A DNA stretch of 64,000 nt. Source: Flavobacteria bacterium BAL38. GTDB taxonomy: Bacteria > Bacteroidota > Bacteroidia > Flavobacteriales > Flavobacteriaceae. This document shows positions 8,510 to 16,506 of the stretch, in pieces; positions within the stretch are counted from its first letter, which is position 1; each line of letters starts with the position of its first letter. A program made the translations under genes and the position numbers. The stretch spans positions 1,263,030-1,327,029 of the forward strand of contig AAXX01000001.1 in assembly GCA_000169355.1 (NCBI GenBank), given 5' to 3'. Below the pieces are notes generated by a model, which was not told where the DNA came from, made no database searches, and saw nothing but the letters and a program-made list of their open reading frames with translations.

Positions 8510-10579
8510 ATGAATAAATCAATCATTAAAGGAAGCTTTGGTTTCCTTCTCTTATCAGTAGCGTTATATTCTTGTAAATCAACTCAAGAGGTAACTAAGC
8601 AAAAGGAAACAGTAGGAATCAACGTTAGCTACATGGATAAATCGGTAAATCCTGCCGATGATTTTAATCGATATGTTAATGGGGCGTGGTTAGATAAAAC
8701 AGAAATCCCTTCCGACAGAACGCGTTGGGGAAGTTTTGATGAACTTCGAAAAAACACAGATGACGATGTAATGGCTATCTTAAAAGAAGCTATTAACGAC
8801 AAAACTATCGATCCAAATTCTGACCAAGCGAAAGCAATTAGCTTATACAAAACGGTTTTAGATACGGTAGGTAGAAATAAAGCAGGAATTAACCCTTTAA
8901 AACCCTATCTAGCAAAAATTAACGCCGTTCAAAACGCAGATCAATTAGTTGCTTTGTTAGCTGAAATGGAGCCAGAAATGGGATTAGGTTTCTTTGGAAG
9001 TTACATTGGAGCTGATGCAAAAAACAGTAACAAAAACGTAATTTATGTAGGAACCGGAAGTCTTGGTTTACCAGACAGAGATTACTACGTTTCAGATGCG
9101 CCAGACAACAAAGAAAAACGTGAAAAATATGTGGCTCACGTAACAAGAATGTTGCAATACATTGGAGAATCTGAAGCAACGGCAAATGCAAATGCAAAAA
9201 ACATTTTGGCTTTAGAAACTAAAATGTCAACGGCTACTTTTGATAGAGTAGAGCGTAGAGACAGAAGAAAAACCTATAATCCTATGAGTTTTTCCGATTT
9301 ACAAAAATTAGCGCCAAGTGTAAAATGGGATGCTTATTTCCAAAACGTTGGAATAGGAAAAGTAGATTCTTTAGTAGTTTCACAACCAAAATACATACAA
9401 GCAGTTGAAACAATTTTAAATGAAAATCAAGTAGAAGACTGGAAAGCGTATATGCGTTGGACTGCTTTAAGAGGAACTTCGGGCTTGTTATCAACTGAAA
9501 TTGAAAATGCGAACTGGGAATTTTATGGAAAAACCTTAACAGGTGCCGTAAAACAACGTCCTGCAGAAGAAAGAGCTTTGGCAACAGTTAATGGAAGATT
9601 AGGAGAAGCTTTAGGAAAATTATACGTTGCTAAAAAGTTTCCACCAGAAGCAAAAGCAAAAGCACAAGCTATGATTGCAAATGTTATGCAAGCTTTTGAT
9701 AATAGAATCAGCAATTTACCTTGGATGACAAAAGCAACTAAGGAAAATGCGAAAATCAAATTGAATAAATTTAGAGTTAAAATTGGATATCCTGATAAAT
9801 GGAAAGATTATTCTGCTTTAATTGTGAAATCTCCAGAACAAGGCGGAACGTATTTTGAAAATTCAAGATTGTATGCAAAATGGAGTCATATTAAAAACAT
9901 TGAAAAATTAGGAAAACCAGTAGACAAAGAAGAATGGGGCATGTCGCCACAAACGGTAAATGCGTATTTTAGTCCAACTAACAACGAAATTGTTTTTCCA
10001 GCTGCAATTCTTCAACCACCATTTTATGATTACAAAGCAGACGAAGCAGTAAATTATGGAGGAATTGGAGCCGTAATTGGGCATGAAATTTCTCACGGAT
10101 TTGACGATTCAGGTTCAAGATATAATGCAGATGGAAATTTAATAAACTGGTGGAGTGATGAAGATTTAAGTCAATTTACTACATTAGGAAGTGCTTTGGC
10201 TGACCAATATTCAGCTTTAGAACCATTACCTGGAATTTTTGTAGATGGTAAATTTACTTTAGGAGAAAACATTGGAGATTTAGGCGGAGTTAACGCTGCG
10301 TTTGATGGTTTACAAATCTATTTGAAAGCAAACGGAAATCCAGGATTAATCGACGGATTTACGCCAGAGCAACGTTTCTTTATTTCTTGGGCAACTATTT
10401 GGAGAAGTAAAATGCGTGACGAAGCGATTAAAAACCAAGTAAAAACAGATCCGCATTCACCAGGAATGTATCGTGCTTATGTGCCATTGCAAAATGTAGA
10501 AGCTTTCTATAAAGCGTTCAATATTTTACCACATAACAGTATGTATTTACCTTTTGAGAAACGTGTAAAAATTTGGTAA
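8510..10579 (+). CDS. M13 family (neprilysin/PepO-like) zinc metallopeptidase lipoprotein
   Basis: The N-terminus is a lipoprotein signal with lipobox LYSC, so the enzyme is probably anchored in the envelope. M13 peptidases cleave oligopeptides. The zinc site is HEISH (His525, Glu526, His529) with the third-ligand region GENIGDLGG. Substrate-binding NAYFSPTNNEIVFPAAILQPPF and the C-terminal LPFEKRVKIW are also typical, and the 689-residue length is normal. It starts 2 bp after the propeller gene, so they form a likely operon. An IS3 element is inserted just past its stop codon. Confidence 0.95.
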   Translation: MNKSIIKGSFGFLLLSVALYSCKSTQEVTKQKETVGINVSYMDKSVNPADDFNRYVNGAWLDKTEIPSDRTRWGSFDELRKNTDDDVMAILKEAINDKTIDPNSDQAKAISLYKTVLDTVGRNKAGINPLKPYLAKINAVQNADQLVALLAEMEPEMGLGFFGSYIGADAKNSNKNVIYVGTGSLGLPDRDYYVSDAPDNKEKREKYVAHVTRMLQYIGESEATANANAKNILALETKMSTATFDRVERRDRRKTYNPMSFSDLQKLAPSVKWDAYFQNVGIGKVDSLVVSQPKYIQAVETILNENQVEDWKAYMRWTALRGTSGLLSTEIENANWEFYGKTLTGAVKQRPAEERALATVNGRLGEALGKLYVAKKFPPEAKAKAQAMIANVMQAFDNRISNLPWMTKATKENAKIKLNKFRVKIGYPDKWKDYSALIVKSPEQGGTYFENSRLYAKWSHIKNIEKLGKPVDKEEWGMSPQTVNAYFSPTNNEIVFPAAILQPPFYDYKADEAVNYGGIGAVIGHEISHGFDDSGSRYNADGNLINWWSDEDLSQFTTLGSALADQYSALEPLPGIFVDGKFTLGENIGDLGGVNAAFDGLQIYLKANGNPGLIDGFTPEQRFFISWATIWRSKMRDEAIKNQVKTDPHSPGMYRAYVPLQNVEAFYKAFNILPHNSMYLPFEKRVKIW

Positions 10580-10638
10580 TATTATTTAACCACTGAGTTG
10601 TCCTAAAAAAGGTTGACTCGTTAATAATTCAAATATAG

Positions 10639-11520
10639 TTAAATCGTAACAGAATTAATTCTGTTACGATTTATTTTTCCCCATTGTTTTAAATGTATTG
10701 TTTTTTGTTGATGTGCTTGGTTTGGAGTTATCATATTAATTGACATATGTATTCTAAAATTGTTGTATAAACTAATGGCTTGTGTGACTTGTTTTTTTAA
10801 ATTTTGATAATTTTCAAAGATTTCATGTAAACCAAATTCTTCTTTTAAAATTCCATTTACTCTTTCAGCTATTGCATTTTCATATGGATCGTATTCTTGT
10901 GTCATACTAATTAAAATATTGTTTTTCTTTAACAAATCAGTATACTCTTTACTACAATATTGTAAACCTCTGTCAGAATGGTGAATGAGTTTATTTTTTG
11001 TTTTCCTGTCAATCAAAGCCATTTCTAAAGCTTTTACTGTATTTGAACTCATTAAATTATCTGATAGTTGATAACCAACGATTTTCTTGGAACAAGCATC
11101 AGTGAGTAAATGCAAATAATATGTTTTCTCTTTTGTTCGTAAATAAGTTATATCAGCAACCCAAACTTGTTCAGGTCTGTTAAGTTCTAAATTGCTTATT
11201 AAATTTGAATAGCGTTTCATCCAATGTCTTGAGTTTGTTGTTTTGTAATATCTTCGAGCTTTAGGAACTTGTAAATATTCCGCTTTTAAAAAATCTAAAA
11301 AATTATCTCGACCAATTAATATATGATGTTTTATAAATTCATCTTGTAACATTAAATAAAGTTTTTTACCACCTGTTCGGGGTAATTGCTTACGAATATT
11401 TACAACTAAACTTCTTAATAATTCTGAATTGTATTTAGATATTTTAATTTTTGATTTTCGCTTGTAAAATGCCTGTTTTGTATATCCAAACAGTTCGCAT
11501 AACTCATAAGTAGTCAACAA
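10639..11520 (-). CDS. IS3-family transposase OrfB (DDE catalytic domain)
   Basis: Carries the rve-type DDE integrase core: first Asp in VWVADITYL, second in LIHHSDRGLQYCS and Glu in YENAIAERVNGILKEEF, so the catalytic triad is intact. The open frame has no ATG near its beginning (only TTG at 11520) and extends upstream into orfA. Expression therefore probably depends on a -1 frameshift that makes an OrfAB fusion, the standard IS3 strategy. The C-terminus ends about 40 bp from the left inverted repeat. Confidence 0.93.
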   Translation of the reverse strand: MLTTYELCELFGYTKQAFYKRKSKIKISKYNSELLRSLVVNIRKQLPRTGGKKLYLMLQDEFIKHHILIGRDNFLDFLKAEYLQVPKARRYYKTTNSRHWMKRYSNLISNLELNRPEQVWVADITYLRTKEKTYYLHLLTDACSKKIVGYQLSDNLMSSNTVKALEMALIDRKTKNKLIHHSDRGLQYCSKEYTDLLKKNNILISMTQEYDPYENAIAERVNGILKEEFGLHEIFENYQNLKKQVTQAISLYNNFRIHMSINMITPNQAHQQKTIHLKQWGKINRNRINSVTI

Positions 11521-11531
11521 ACTAATTGTGT

Positions 11532-11906
11532 TTATTTCTTCGACTGCTTGGAACCAGACTTTTTTACAATATCAATTTTAAGTTCGCGTTCGGCTATTTC
11601 GATAAATCGTTTGAATACTTTTAACTCTTCTTCTTTTTTAGTTAATTGAGCTTCTAGCTCTTTTATACGTTGTTGTTGAGGATCTTTCATAGGACGACCA
11701 AATGTTATTTTATCTTCATAGGTAAATTTACCATATTTTTTTAACCATCTTGGTATACAACTATTACCTAAAATATTGTAGCGTCTTCGAAGTTCTGCTT
11801 TTGTAAATAAACCCCTTTCAAATTCACTTACAACTTGCCGTTTAAATGCTTCACTGTAAATTTGTGGAGTACTCTCAATTTTTGAAGTTTTCTTTTTTGT
11901 TGACAT
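11532..11906 (-). CDS. IS3-family transposase OrfA (HTH DNA-binding)
   Basis: 124 residues with a helix-turn-helix region (YSEAFKRQVVSEFERGLFTK and on to IPRWLKKYG) and a leucine-zipper-like coiled coil (RIKELEAQLTKKEEELKVFKR). This is the DNA-binding and dimerising half of IS3 transposases. The final codons contain the slippery heptamer that allows fusion with OrfB. Confidence 0.92.
   Translation of the reverse strand: MSTKKKTSKIESTPQIYSEAFKRQVVSEFERGLFTKAELRRRYNILGNSCIPRWLKKYGKFTYEDKITFGRPMKDPQQQRIKELEAQLTKKEEELKVFKRFIEIAERELKIDIVKKSGSKQSKK
11559..11565 (-). promoter_or_regulatory. Programmed -1 frameshift heptamer A AAA AAG in the IS3 element
   Basis: The minus strand reads GTA AAA AAG TCT in the orfA frame, so the heptamer A_AAA_AAG has the phase of the classic -1 slippery site. 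Slipping there continues as V-W-F-Q-A-V-E-E-I-N and joins the orfB frame without a stop. Confidence 0.85.
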
Positions 11907-11956
11907 ATTATGTAATATTTAGTCAACTTATTTCAGGACAAGACACACATAGAATT

Positions 11957-11986
11957 AAATCCCATCTTTTAGGTGGGATTTTTTTG
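11957..11986 (+). terminator. Rho-independent terminator, probably that of the M13 peptidase operon
   Basis: AAATCCCA and TGGGATTT pair around a 9-base loop, followed by a T run. It lies just right of the insertion sequence, on the plus strand. The simplest reading is that the IS inserted between the peptidase stop and its terminator. Confidence 0.75.
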
Positions 11987-12002
11987 TTTGATAAAATAGT
12001 AA

Positions 12003-12069
12003 AGATAATCGCCACGGATTAAAAGAATAAAATGATTTCAATCTGTGAAAATCCTTTAATCTGTGCAAA
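12003..12069. repeat. Dispersed intergenic inverted repeat (CACGGATTAAA / TTTAATCTGTG)
   Basis: Imperfect inverted repeat with an extra AATCTGTGAAAATCC copy between the arms. It resembles the repeat at 19763-19811 and is probably one of the dispersed flavobacterial intergenic elements. Confidence 0.5.
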
Positions 12070-12071
12070 AT

Positions 12072-12995
12072 TTATTTCTTCTTAATCGCTCTGTTCACGA
12101 TATAAAGTCCAATAATCGTTATCGTTCCTCCAATAATAATAGCAGTAGTTAAAGGTTCATTAAACAATAAATAACCAAAGAATAGCGCTACCATCGGATT
12201 AATGTAAGCATACAAACTGCTAATTTCGGTAGGTAAATTTTCCAAAGCATAGATAAAGGCAATAAACGTAAAAACGGAGCCAAAAACGACCAAATAACCA
12301 ATTGACCACCAAGAAATCGCTGGAATTTCACTCAACGGAACCGAAGTCCCATTAAATCCAATTACACTCGAGATTACAACACTCGAAATTAACATTTGTA
12401 ATCCCAAACTAAAATACGGATTGAAATTCGTCTTATTTTCTCTAATATAAATTGAAGATAATGCCCAAGTAAACGTAGCAATTACCGAAAGTAAAATCCC
12501 AAATCTAAATTCTGGTCGTAAGAAATCGTTGAGGTAATCGAAGAAAATCACACAAATACCACCAAAAGCTACTATCAAACCCACAACTGCTTTCCATGAT
12601 GTTTTTTGTCCACGAAACAAACTAATAATTACAATCCAAAGTGGGAAAATAGAACCAATTATTGCACCCAAACCACTCGAAATATATTTCACGCCCCAAG
12701 TACTCAAGCCGTTACTCAGCATGAAATTCAATACACTTAAAATTAAAATGTTTCGCCATTGACGTTTGTTTGGCCAAGGATGTTTTTTGATTAAGAAATA
12801 AAGCAAATACAACATTCCGCCAAAGAGTTGACGCAGCGCTACCAATTGCATCGGTGGCATGTGTTTAACACCTTCTTTCGAAGCAATCCAAGTAGTTCCC
12901 CAGAAAAAACTTATCCAAATTAATGCTAAAATGGGCAACCCAATCGCATTTTTCTTTTGCTTGATGTAATTGTGAAATACGCTAAAATACGCCAT
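12072..12995 (-). CDS. EamA/DMT-family transporter
   Basis: A 307-residue, ten-helix inner-membrane protein made of two EamA repeats. Typical features are ALIWISFFWGTTWIASKEG in the first helix, MPPMQLVALRQLFGG, and INPMVALFFGYLLFNEPLT near the end. The family exports metabolites or amino acids, but the substrate cannot be read from the sequence. It starts 2 bp after the epimerase stop on the same strand and is probably co-transcribed with it. Confidence 0.9.
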   Translation of the reverse strand: MAYFSVFHNYIKQKKNAIGLPILALIWISFFWGTTWIASKEGVKHMPPMQLVALRQLFGGMLYLLYFLIKKHPWPNKRQWRNILILSVLNFMLSNGLSTWGVKYISSGLGAIIGSIFPLWIVIISLFRGQKTSWKAVVGLIVAFGGICVIFFDYLNDFLRPEFRFGILLSVIATFTWALSSIYIRENKTNFNPYFSLGLQMLISSVVISSVIGFNGTSVPLSEIPAISWWSIGYLVVFGSVFTFIAFIYALENLPTEISSLYAYINPMVALFFGYLLFNEPLTTAIIIGGTITIIGLYIVNRAIKKK

Positions 12996-12997
12996 TA

Positions 12998-13843
12998 CTA
13001 AATTTCTTTTTGAAACGAATAACCCAAAATCGTTTCCACTTTTTTACTAGAAACTATTTTACCTTTCGATTCTGAATTTTCCGCAAAGGTAGGCAATGGC
13101 AAATTCAAAATTTCAGCTTTTTTGTGATAATATGCTTTTCGTGTTGGATGCTGAGGTGAAACAGCGTTGAAGGTTTGATTCCATTCCCAATTGTCATCTC
13201 GAGCGAAGTAGAGAGCCTTTTCTATAATCCCAATACAATCTTCTCTCTGAATCATATTCACTGGTGCATCTGGATTTTCTATATTGGTTCTACCTGCTAA
13301 AAATTTTACAGGATGACGATCATCACCAAGCAAACCACCAAAACGAATTACCGTAGTTTTAAAATGTGGATTCGATTGCAAAAGAGTTTCGGCAATAACT
13401 AATTGTTTGCCACTTTCGGTATCTGGATTTGGTTTTGTTTCCTCTGTCACTTCGTGCGAAGTCGAGAAGTTGTTAGAATCACCATAAACCGAAGTCGAAC
13501 TCACAAAAATAACTTTCTGAACACCCGATTTTTCAATAAACGGGATTAGATTTTTAATTTTGTTCACGAACTTCATTTCGAGCGAAGTCGAGATGTCTCT
13601 TCTCAATCCAGGCGGAATATCAATCACTAAAACATCCGTTTCATTCAGAAAATCTTTAATATTTCCAATAATTTGATGTGCTTCCAACTGAATTTGGAAA
13701 GGCGGAATTCCAGAGTTTTCTAACACGTCTAATTTACTTTCCGAAGTCGTAGACCCTTTTACTTTGTACCCTTTTGAAAGCAATGATTTGGCTAATGGTA
13801 AACCAAGCCAACCACAGCCGAGTATGGAGATTTTTTTATTCAT
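12998..13843 (-). CDS. NAD(P)-dependent epimerase/dehydratase-like protein with three in-frame repeat insertions
   Basis: Rossmann-fold SDR of the YeeZ-like group, with NAD motif ILGCGWLGLPLA near the start and VIFVSSTSVYG in the catalytic region. The substrate is unknown. I place the start at MNKKISILG; a longer frame from 13876 begins MLKQVQHD, which is only the translation of the adjacent dispersed repeat. Three copies of a palindromic element (13191-13217, 13446-13472, 13573-13599) are read through as YFARDD, FSTSHEV and ISTSLEM. They fall in loops and keep the frame open, so the protein looks functional but enlarged. Confidence 0.88.
   Translation of the reverse strand: MNKKISILGCGWLGLPLAKSLLSKGYKVKGSTTSESKLDVLENSGIPPFQIQLEAHQIIGNIKDFLNETDVLVIDIPPGLRRDISTSLEMKFVNKIKNLIPFIEKSGVQKVIFVSSTSVYGDSNNFSTSHEVTEETKPNPDTESGKQLVIAETLLQSNPHFKTTVIRFGGLLGDDRHPVKFLAGRTNIENPDAPVNMIQREDCIGIIEKALYFARDDNWEWNQTFNAVSPQHPTRKAYYHKKAEILNLPLPTFAENSESKGKIVSSKKVETILGYSFQKEI
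13191..13217. repeat. In-frame palindromic element, copy 3 in epimerase gene
   Basis: TCATCTCGAGCGAAG followed by tAGAGAG matches the element at 13573 with few changes. It is read in a different phase from the other two copies in this gene, as ALYFARDDN. Confidence 0.7.
13446..13472. repeat. In-frame palindromic element, copy 2 in epimerase gene
   Basis: GTCACTTCGtGCGAAGTCGA then GAAGTT. It is read as NFSTSHEVT, in the same phase as the copy at 13573, and lies just before the conserved TEETKPNPDTESG stretch. Confidence 0.75.
13573..13599. repeat. In-frame palindromic element, copy 1 in epimerase gene
   Basis: TCATTTCGAGCGAAGTCGAG followed by ATGTCTC. It is read on the minus strand as RDISTSLEM, between the conserved DIPPGLR and the helix FVNKIKNLIPF. 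Confidence 0.78.
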
Positions 13844-13851
13844 TATATTTC

Positions 13852-13933
13852 TGTCATGCTGAACTTGTTTCAGCATCTGGTTTACTATTAATTAATAAAA
13901 ATGAGATACTGAAACAAGTTCAGTATGACAAAC
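13852..13933. repeat. Dispersed inverted repeat between epimerase and zinc-ribbon genes
   Basis: GTCATGCTGAACTTGTTTCA at the left pairs with TGAAACAAGTTCAGTATGAC at the right (one mismatch) across a 40-bp centre. It is a strong hairpin in either strand and belongs to a dispersed flavobacterial repeat family. Its translation creates the false N-terminus MLKQVQHD on the epimerase. It may act as a transcription terminator or mRNA stabiliser. Confidence 0.85.
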
Positions 13934-13938
13934 AAGAG

Positions 13939-14289
13939 CTAACTATCTTTCTTTACCAACATATAAAAATCATCTTCCAAAGCGCGATAGCCTTGGTCGT
14001 ATAAAAAGAAATAGGTGTTGCCGGTTTTGGTTTGTAATATACTTGTAAAAAACTCAAAATCGAAACCTTTACTAAGTAATTTTGTTTTCGTGGTTTTCCC
14101 TTTGTCTTCTGGATTGAGTTCACACAAAATGCGGTAATTTTTACGCAATTTGTTATTAATGTTGCGCATCAGATTGTTCTGATCTTTGTTCATTTTGTTG
14201 TTGTACGCATTGCGGCAGCCATCCGAACAAAACTTTTTGTCTTCGCGACCAATGATTTTATCGCCACATTCTAAACAGGTTTTACTCAT
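13939..14289 (-). CDS. Zinc-ribbon protein (DUF2116-like)
   Basis: A 116-residue cytosolic protein with an N-terminal four-cysteine zinc ribbon, CLECG at residues 5-9 and FCSDGC further on, followed by a basic, helical segment rich in Asn, Lys and Arg. The C-terminal half (YRALEDDFYMLVKKDS) has no motif I recognise. Function unknown; a nucleic-acid-binding role is possible but not shown. Confidence 0.75.
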   Translation of the reverse strand: MSKTCLECGDKIIGREDKKFCSDGCRNAYNNKMNKDQNNLMRNINNKLRKNYRILCELNPEDKGKTTKTKLLSKGFDFEFFTSILQTKTGNTYFFLYDQGYRALEDDFYMLVKKDS

Positions 14290-14306
14290 AATTATATTGT
14301 ATTATC

Positions 14307-14339
14307 AGACCTGACAGGTTTCAAAAACCTGTCAGGTCT
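14307..14339. repeat. Perfect inverted repeat (15-bp arms, 3-base loop)
   Basis: AGACCTGACAGGTTT, loop caa, then its exact complement. It lies between the DUF6265 gene stop and the zinc-ribbon gene start. It is a dispersed flavobacterial type of palindrome that can form a stable stem and could terminate transcription in either direction. Confidence 0.85.
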
Positions 14340-14346
14340 AAATGAA

Positions 14347-14832
14347 TTACTTCTTAAAATTAAACTTCATTTCTTTTCCGCTTTCTTCAAAAACCACGTA
14401 AATATTAATTTCGTTATCCGAAATTTTCTCAAACGTAAATTTGTCGAAATACACATGTGTTAGCGTGACTTTTACCAATCTGAAATTTTCGCTCACTTCT
14501 GCTTTTTCCCAACCTTTTAATTCGCCATCAAAGTGTTTGAGTTGTAATAAAAGTGTTTTTTCTTTTTCAATAATGTGTCCCAATTCATAAAAAGCGACTT
14601 TTCCATCTACTACTAATTTAAAACTAAACATCATCGAATTTCCAATCGGTTCGCTCCAAGTTTCCTGACAAATACCACCTAATGCTTCACCTGTCCAATT
14701 CCCTACAATCCATTTTACATCTTGTAAAGTAGCTTTTGGAGAACCTTTTTCATCGTTATAATTTAAGGTGTTTTGGGCATGAATAAAAGTGCTTCCTAAA
14801 ATAAATAGTAGTAAAAAAAGAAAGGTTTTCAT
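14347..14832 (-). CDS. Secreted DUF6265 family protein
   Basis: 161 residues with a signal peptide ending near FIHAQ. The mature part has the family pattern WIVGNWTGEALGGICQETW, then GNSMMFSFKLVVDGKVAFYE and LLLQLKHF, consistent with a lipocalin-like beta barrel. Biochemical role unknown. It starts directly after the GNAT-nitrilase stop, so the two are probably co-transcribed. Confidence 0.82.
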   Translation of the reverse strand: MKTFLFLLLFILGSTFIHAQNTLNYNDEKGSPKATLQDVKWIVGNWTGEALGGICQETWSEPIGNSMMFSFKLVVDGKVAFYELGHIIEKEKTLLLQLKHFDGELKGWEKAEVSENFRLVKVTLTHVYFDKFTFEKISDNEINIYVVFEESGKEMKFNFKK

Positions 14833-16359
14833 CTATTTTATTTTTTTAAGTTGGTACAAATCATGTCGGCGATCTTTCATAGTTCTCACGCTTCCGTGTT
14901 CGTGGAGTTCTTTTAATAAATCGATGTCAACATCAACAATTAATGTCATTTCAGTATTTGGAGTGGCTTCGGCTTTAATTCCATTACTTGGAAAGGCAAA
15001 ATCAGATGGTGTAAAAACAGCCGCTTGCGCATACTGAATGTCCATGTTGTTTACTTTTGGTAAATTTCCAACACAACCTGCGATGGCAACATAACATTCA
15101 TTTTCAATGGCACGTGCTTGTGCACAATGTTTCACTCGAGTATAGCCGTTTTGTGTATCGGTTAAAAAAGGTACAAATAAAATATTCATGCCTTCATCGG
15201 CCATTAGTCTTGATAATTCTGGAAATTCAATGTCATAACAAATTACAATTCCAATTTTCCCACAATCGGTATCAAAAGTTTTAATGGCGTCACCACCAGT
15301 AATTCCCCAATGAAATATTTCGTTTGGTGTTATATGAATTTTACGATACATTTCGTTAGTTCCATCTCGTTTGCACAAAAACCCAACATTATAAACATGT
15401 CCGTTTTCTATAATAGGCATGCTTCCAGTAATGATATTAATATTGTAAGAAATAGCAAATTCTTGAAATTTTAAGCGCACCGCATCTGTATGGCGTGCCA
15501 GTTCTCGAATTGCTTCTGCTTCTGACAAATGATTATAATCGGCCATTAATGGAGCGGTAAAAAATTCCGGAAATAGAGCAAAATCACTACCATAACCAGA
15601 AACGGCATCAATGAAAAATTCAGCTTGCTCAAATAAAGCTTCTAAATTTCCTAGGGAACGCATTTGCCATTGAATTAATCCTAAACGAACAACGCTTTTT
15701 TCAGTATTAATTAATTTAGGACTATCGTCATAATAAATGTTATTCCATTCTAATAAAACCGCATATTCTTGCGATTCAACATCACCTTCTAAATAATTTT
15801 TAAGCACACGAACCTCATGAAAATCATTACTCAATTGAAACGATAAAACAGGATCGTAGATTTCTTTTTTCTTTACCTTTTCTATATAGACTTTAGGATT
15901 AATTTCGTTTTTATATTTTCCGTAATTTGGAATTCTTCCTGCAAAAATGATGGATTTTAAATTTAATTGTTCGCATAATTCTTTACGAACATCGTATAAA
16001 CGTCTTCCTAATCTAAGTCCGCGATATTGTGGATTTATAAAAACATCAATTCCGTATAAAACTTCTCCGTCCGGATTGTGAGAATTAAAAGTGTAGTTTG
16101 ACGTAATTGCTTTATAAGTTCTTGTTTTAAACGCAAATTCTTCGGTTACTAATAATGATAAAGCCGAACCTACAACTACTCCATCAACTACAATTACCAA
16201 TTGTCCTTCAGGGAATTTAGAAAGTAAAAGTTCGATTTGACCTTCTTTCCAGAATGCATCCATCATGTCTGGATAAGATTCAATCATGGATTTTTTCAAT
16301 TCTTTGTAATCTTCTATCTTAAGATTACGCAATTCGATAGATTTAATATTTGTGGGCAT
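14833..16359 (-). CDS. Bifunctional GNAT acetyltransferase / carbon-nitrogen hydrolase
   Basis: An N-terminal GNAT domain (about residues 1-200, with acetyl-CoA site PQYRGLRLGRRLYDVR) is fused to a nitrilase-superfamily domain (about 220-500). The nitrilase triad is visible: Glu in LFPEFFTAP, Lys in MYRKIHITPNE and Cys in GIVICYDIEFPEL. The fusion is widespread in Bacteroidetes; the substrate is unknown. I start at MPTNIKSIELRNL, because the longer frame from 16401 adds 14 poorly conserved residues. Confidence 0.88.
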   Translation of the reverse strand: MPTNIKSIELRNLKIEDYKELKKSMIESYPDMMDAFWKEGQIELLLSKFPEGQLVIVVDGVVVGSALSLLVTEEFAFKTRTYKAITSNYTFNSHNPDGEVLYGIDVFINPQYRGLRLGRRLYDVRKELCEQLNLKSIIFAGRIPNYGKYKNEINPKVYIEKVKKKEIYDPVLSFQLSNDFHEVRVLKNYLEGDVESQEYAVLLEWNNIYYDDSPKLINTEKSVVRLGLIQWQMRSLGNLEALFEQAEFFIDAVSGYGSDFALFPEFFTAPLMADYNHLSEAEAIRELARHTDAVRLKFQEFAISYNINIITGSMPIIENGHVYNVGFLCKRDGTNEMYRKIHITPNEIFHWGITGGDAIKTFDTDCGKIGIVICYDIEFPELSRLMADEGMNILFVPFLTDTQNGYTRVKHCAQARAIENECYVAIAGCVGNLPKVNNMDIQYAQAAVFTPSDFAFPSNGIKAEATPNTEMTLIVDVDIDLLKELHEHGSVRTMKDRRHDLYQLKKIK

Positions 16360-16506
16360 ATATAATTGATTTTCAACAAATATAACCAATTTATTTTCCA
16401 TTTACAAACGCTTACAAATATTTACAACCGAAATTAAATAGCTAAATACCGAATAACGTTTTTTTCTTGCCACATCTTTGCACTGTCGAAATGAAACGAG
16501 TGATGA

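Larger units (their letters stand above)
10598..11941 (-). mobile_element. Intact IS3-family insertion sequence
   Basis: The element is about 1.34 kb. Terminal inverted repeats read TTGTCCTaAAAaAgGTTGAC at the left (10598) and TTGTCCTgAAAtAaGTTGAC at the right (ending 11941). It contains orfA and orfB in different frames with a slippery A6G at the junction, as usual for IS3. No clear target-site duplication is visible (left flank ctgag, right flank gacac). It sits between the M13 peptidase stop and what looks like that gene's own terminator. Confidence 0.93.

Noticed and set aside
10639..11906. Transposase broken by a frameshift mutation (pseudogene)
   Set aside because: Two frames joined at A AAA AAG are the normal IS3 arrangement, and the catalytic residues and both ends are intact.
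13844..13876. Longer epimerase start MLKQVQHDRNI
   Set aside because: These residues are the translation of the dispersed GTCATGCTGAAC repeat; the normal Rossmann N-terminus begins at MNKKISILG (13843).
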